Below are positions 60,924 to 64,000 of a stretch of 64,000 nt of DNA, in pieces. Made by a program: the position numbers and the translations under genes. Below the pieces are notes generated by a model. It saw only the letters and a list, made by a program, of their open reading frames with translations. It searched no databases and was not told the origin of the DNA. Each line of letters starts with the position of its first letter. Position 1 is the stretch's first letter. Source of the DNA: Rummeliibacillus pycnus_B (GTDB lineage: Bacteria > Bacillota > Bacilli > Bacillales_A > Planococcaceae); assembly GCF_050459865.1 (NCBI RefSeq), contig NZ_JBCMNM010000031.1:1-64000 (forward strand), written 5' to 3'.

Positions 60924-61986
60924 TTAGTGCATCCAATTTTTTGGCTTGTTCTTCTAATATCAACGCATCGATAAGATCATCTAATTTACCTTCAATGATT
61001 TGGTCGAGTTTTTGAATGGTTAAGCCAATGCGGTGATCTGTCACACGGTTTTGCGGATAGTTGTAAGTACGAATACGTTCAGAACGATCTCCTGTTCCAA
61101 CAGCTGATTTACGTTCTGCATCGATTTCACTTTGTGCATCTTGTTGTAATTTATCGTAAACACGTGCACGAAGAACTTTCATCGCTTTTTCACGGTTTTT
61201 CAATTGAGAACGTTCATCTTGCATGGCAACAACGATTCCTGTTGGAATATGTGTCATACGAACTGCAGATGCTGTTTTGTTGACGTGCTGACCACCAGCA
61301 CCTGATGCGTGATAAATATCTACGCGGATATCTTTGTCTTGAAGGTCTAATTCTACTTCTTCAGCTTCTGGCATTACAACAACAGTAGATGTTGAAGTAT
61401 GCACACGACCTTGTGATTCAGTTTCTGGTACACGTTGTACACGGTGTGCGCCACTTTCGTATTTGAATTTTGAATAAGCACCTTGTCCGTTAATCAAAAA
61501 GACGATTTCTTTATATCCACCAAGTTCTGTTGGGTTTGCGTTCATGATATCGATCTTCCAGCCTTGTGTTTCAGCATATTTGCTATACATACGGAATAGT
61601 GAGTTTGCGAATAATGCAGCTTCATCACCGCCAGCAGCGCCGCGGATTTCCATAATAACGTTTTTGCTATCATTCGGATCTTTTGGAATTAATAAAATGC
61701 GAAGGCGTTCTTCATAATTTACGATTTGTTTTTCTAAACCGTTAACTTCTTCCTTCACCATTTCTTTCATTTCTGCATCTAATTTATCTTCTAACATTTC
61801 TTTTGCATCTACTAATTGTTCTTTTGCAGATTTATATTCACGATAAACTTCTACAGTTTCTTGAATATCAGATTGTTCCTTTGAATACTTTGCTAATTTT
61901 TTGGAGTCAGATACAACATCCGGATCGCTTAGAAGTTCGTTTAGTTTTTCATATCGATCTTCAACAGCTTGTAGGCGATCAAACAT
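60907..61986 (-). CDS. prfA: peptide chain release factor 1
   Basis: Terminates translation at UAA and UAG. The 359-residue protein has the tRNA-like domain with GAGGQHVNKTASAVRM (the GGQ loop), AAGGDEAALFA and the codon-recognition stretch near VPETESQGRVHTSTST. The ATG has a weak AGGTG-type site. prmC follows. Confidence 0.97.
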   Translation of the reverse strand: MFDRLQAVEDRYEKLNELLSDPDVVSDSKKLAKYSKEQSDIQETVEVYREYKSAKEQLVDAKEMLEDKLDAEMKEMVKEEVNGLEKQIVNYEERLRILLIPKDPNDSKNVIMEIRGAAGGDEAALFANSLFRMYSKYAETQGWKIDIMNANPTELGGYKEIVFLINGQGAYSKFKYESGAHRVQRVPETESQGRVHTSTSTVVVMPEAEEVELDLQDKDIRVDIYHASGAGGQHVNKTASAVRMTHIPTGIVVAMQDERSQLKNREKAMKVLRARVYDKLQQDAQSEIDAERKSAVGTGDRSERIRTYNYPQNRVTDHRIGLTIQKLDQIIEGKLDDLIDALILEEQAKKLDALNDTAL

Positions 61987-62351
61987 TATTTTTCACCTGT
62001 ACCTTTCTATAATCAATTTATTAATTTGTATTTCTTATATGTGCTGATGTGCGCTAATACACACGTTCTTATTTATTTCTATCCAGCAATGGTGACAGAC
62101 CTCAATTCATTTTCATAACTAGTTTGAAATCTAGTAAGTAGTGTTCGTTTATGGCCTGTAAATAGCATGTCTGGTCTGGATTAACCGCTTTCGCTTTTAT
62201 ATGCTCCTTAAATAGTATAATGAAAAAAAGTTGCTATCGCTACTCTTTTAGAAAATCAAGACTGTTATTTTGTGTTTTTCTTGATATTTTGAGTCTTTTT
62301 ATGAATAGCGCAAGAAGATACATATCTAATGAACCCGTTTCGGTGCCTTCT

Positions 62352-62371
62352 TGCATCGCTTCGCTAGCTTC
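62352..62371. repeat. fragment of the 43-bp repeat family
   Basis: TGCATCGCTTCGCTAGCTTC is identical to 20 bases of the 43-bp unit at 55536-55680. No tandem copies are present here. Confidence 0.7.
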
Positions 62372-62430
62372 TTATCACAAATTGTATAGAAACCTCAATA
62401 ACATCACTTTATTTGCTCTATCAGAACATA

Positions 62431-62461
62431 AAAGAGGGGTAGCCATTTGCCACTCCTCTTT
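62431..62461 (-). terminator. terminator of tdk
   Basis: AAAGAGG (62431-62437) pairs with CCTCTTT (62455-62461), extended by imperfect pairs, a few bases after the tdk stop. Confidence 0.7.
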
Positions 62462-62468
62462 CTTTGCT

Positions 62469-63065
62469 TTATTTAACCATATTAGTTTGACCTGTTGGCA
62501 CTACATGGTGATGGCGGCAACGAGGTTCATAGGCTTCTGCAGCCCCAACTAAAATTATAGGATCATCTGCTTTTGCAGGTTTTCCATTAATAAGTCTTTG
62601 GGTTCTGCTTGCTGGTGAGCCACACACACTACAAACAGCTTGCAGTTTTGTTACTTGCTCAGCAATTGCCATTAATTCTGGCATCGGCCCAAATGGAACA
62701 CCTTTAAAATCTTGGTCAAGTCCAGCTAGTACTACACGATAGCCGTGATTTGCCAGTTCTTGGACAGTTCCAATAATATCTTCTCCAAAAAATTGGGCTT
62801 CATCAATTGCAACTAGATCAAAGTCATCTGTGAGATAATTCCACATTTCACTTGACTGTTCAATTGGATGAGCAATTACTGTTGCGCCGTTGTGGCTAAC
62901 AACAGCTTCTTCGCTATATCGATTATCAATTTTAGGCTTAAAAACGGCAATTTTTTGTTTTGCAAATTGTGCTCTACGCACACGTCGAATCAATTCTTCT
63001 GATTTTCCGGAAAACATGCTACCGCAGATTACTTCAATCCAGCCATTTTGAGTCGTAACGTACAT
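62469..63065 (-). CDS. tdk: thymidine kinase
   Basis: Phosphorylates thymidine with ATP in nucleotide salvage. The 198-residue type II enzyme has Walker A GSMFSGKSEELIRR, DEAQFFGEDI (active site), and zinc ligands in AVCSVCGSPA and the C-terminal CRHHH. The ATG has AAAGGAG upstream. Between rpmE and prfA, as in B. subtilis. Confidence 0.96.
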   Translation of the reverse strand: MYVTTQNGWIEVICGSMFSGKSEELIRRVRRAQFAKQKIAVFKPKIDNRYSEEAVVSHNGATVIAHPIEQSSEMWNYLTDDFDLVAIDEAQFFGEDIIGTVQELANHGYRVVLAGLDQDFKGVPFGPMPELMAIAEQVTKLQAVCSVCGSPASRTQRLINGKPAKADDPIILVGAAEAYEPRCRHHHVVPTGQTNMVK

Positions 63066-63409
63066 TGACTAGACTCCTTTCGAAACGTATATCCTTCATC
63101 ATACCGAAAAAATAACATGATTACTGCTCTTTATTTTCGGTAAATAATATGTTATATGAAACGTAATTTAATTTGTTCTATAGTATTTTTAGGAAGGGTA
63201 TCAATTAATATATAAACTCATCGTAACCGTGTCCTACCCCGCCACTTTTCTACTGTATTTCTCTATAATGCAAAACATCTTAACAAATAGTATAGAACCA
63301 TTTTATATAAAACAACGAGCTTTATACTACACGAAAATACGTTTTGTCGCAAGAAAAATACCTGCCTTGCAATGACATGCTAGGCAGGTATTTTAGTGTT
63401 CTAGGGTAA
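63066..63409. other. intergenic region between tdk and rpmE
   Basis: AT-rich, no gene. It holds the rpmE terminator at 63356-63393. The rest shows no clear motif. Confidence 0.55.
63356..63393 (-). terminator. terminator of rpmE
   Basis: AAATACCTGCCT (63356-63367) pairs with AGGCAGGTATTT (63382-63393), followed on the minus strand by A/T-rich sequence. Confidence 0.75.
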
Positions 63410-63610
63410 TTATTTAATACCGTATTTTTTGTTGAAACGATCCACACGTCCGTCAGCAGACGCGAATTTTTGACGGCCAGTATAGAATGGGTGGCAATCG
63501 CTGCAAAATTCAACAACGATGTCTTCTTTTACTGAACCTGTTTTGAAAGAATTACCACAAGAGCAAGTTACTGTAGCTTCTTTATAGTCTGGGTGAATTC
63601 CTAATTTCAT
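63410..63610 (-). CDS. rpmE: 50S ribosomal protein L31, zinc form
   Basis: Large-subunit protein of 66 residues at the central protuberance. It has the zinc ligands CSCGNSF and CSDCHPFYTGRQKF, so it is the Zn-containing (C+) type. The ATG follows GAGGAGA. It is downstream of rho, as in B. subtilis. Confidence 0.97.
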   Translation of the reverse strand: MKLGIHPDYKEATVTCSCGNSFKTGSVKEDIVVEFCSDCHPFYTGRQKFASADGRVDRFNKKYGIK

Positions 63611-63829
63611 GTTTGGTATCTCCTCTCGCCCTGAACCATCCGGAACAGAGTATTATCGAACTGTTGCCTTACACGACCCAAATAAGTTTGTCGTATATGC
63701 AACGCGTATGAAATGCATTATCCACAGTATAACAAGATTCATTATTAGGTGCAACTACTAATTATTAAAATTTTGTTATGATAAATAAATATAAATGCAT
63801 TAATATATAATGTACTTTGCGATTTTTAA

Positions 63830-64000
63830 TTAAATTAATCCTTTACCATTTCGAGCAGCTTTCATATCTGAATTTAACGTTTCAAAGAATTCTTCGTTGG
63901 TTTTGGTATTGCGTAATTTTTTTAAGAAACGTTCTGCAAAATCAGGTGAGTCTGAGAATGTTTTGCGAATTGCCCAAAGCTTATCAAGTTGTTCTTTTGG
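63830..64000 (-). CDS. rho: transcription termination factor Rho, C-terminal end (partial)
   Basis: The last 57 codons (56 residues plus stop) of a gene running off the window edge. The frame reads KLWAIRKTFSDSPDFAERF and LKKLRNTKTNEEFFETLNSD, which matches the conserved C-terminus of Rho. The stop codon is TAA at 63830-63832. The position upstream of rpmE matches the B. subtilis order rho-rpmE-tdk-prfA. Confidence 0.9.
   Translation of the reverse strand, partial: PKEQLDKLWAIRKTFSDSPDFAERFLKKLRNTKTNEEFFETLNSDMKAARNGKGLI

Larger units (their letters stand above)
61987..62468. other. 482-base region between prfA and tdk
   Basis: No gene. It contains the tdk terminator (62431-62461) and a 20-base piece of the 43-bp repeat family (62352-62371). 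Promoter sequences for prfA are likely here, but none is clear. Confidence 0.55.

Overview
The window looks like chromosome of a low-GC, endospore-forming, flagellated Gram-positive rod of the Bacillaceae/Planococcaceae type (Lysinibacillus or Solibacillus-like). This rests on the sporulation genes spoIID, spoIIQ, spoIIID, spoIIR and sda, strong AGGAGG-type ribosome binding sites, frequent TTG and GTG starts, and a gene order from rho to ssbB that follows the B. subtilis ywl-atp-ywp region. I see no transposase, prophage, CRISPR array, tRNA or rRNA gene.

Region 1 (about 1-11.1 kb) is a cell-surface polymer locus. It holds galE, a two-domain GT2/CDP-glycerol polymerase, a TagB-like enzyme, tagD, and an opposing operon tarI-tarJ-polymerase-polymerase-pyruvyltransferase. 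Together these would make CDP-glycerol and CDP-ribitol, polymerise them into wall teichoic acid and perhaps pyruvylate it. An identical 21-bp sequence lies upstream of both transcription blocks.

Region 2 (11.4-27 kb) is more variable. It holds a small membrane protein, a PatA-type aminotransferase, sda behind a DnaA-box cluster, a helical protein of unknown role, a DUF2071 protein, a TPP-riboswitch operon for thiamine-precursor uptake that ends in a TatD-type hydrolase, an FG-GAP/TPR-like protein, a very large secreted subtilase behind a structured leader, and a 1.6-kb stretch with a long palindromic repeat and one untracked 38-residue membrane ORF.

Region 3 (27-34.3 kb) carries an IDEAL-domain protein, the SWIM/SNF2 pair ywqB-ywqA, ssbB, ywpF and a lipoprotein with 11-residue repeats. 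Region 4 (34.6-43.1 kb) is a conserved minus-strand block: fabZ, epuA-like, flhP, flhO, mbl, spoIIID, spoIIQ, spoIID, murA, ywzB.

Region 5 (43.1-50.5 kb) is the complete F1Fo ATP synthase operon atpIBEFHAGDC behind a clear sigma-A promoter. Region 6 (50.6-64 kb) holds wecB, upp, glyA, ywlG, rpiB, a chemoreceptor, ywlE, a MntP-like gene, ywlC, spoIIR, prmC, prfA, tdk, rpmE and the 3' end of rho. A second DnaA-box cluster lies at ywlC/spoIIR, and a 43-bp tandem repeat sits beside the chemoreceptor gene.

Most of the window is ordinary core genome. The best leads are the two DnaA-box clusters, the 21-bp sequence in the teichoic-acid locus, the TatD gene in the thiamine operon, the bistable protease leader, and three families of intergenic repeats.
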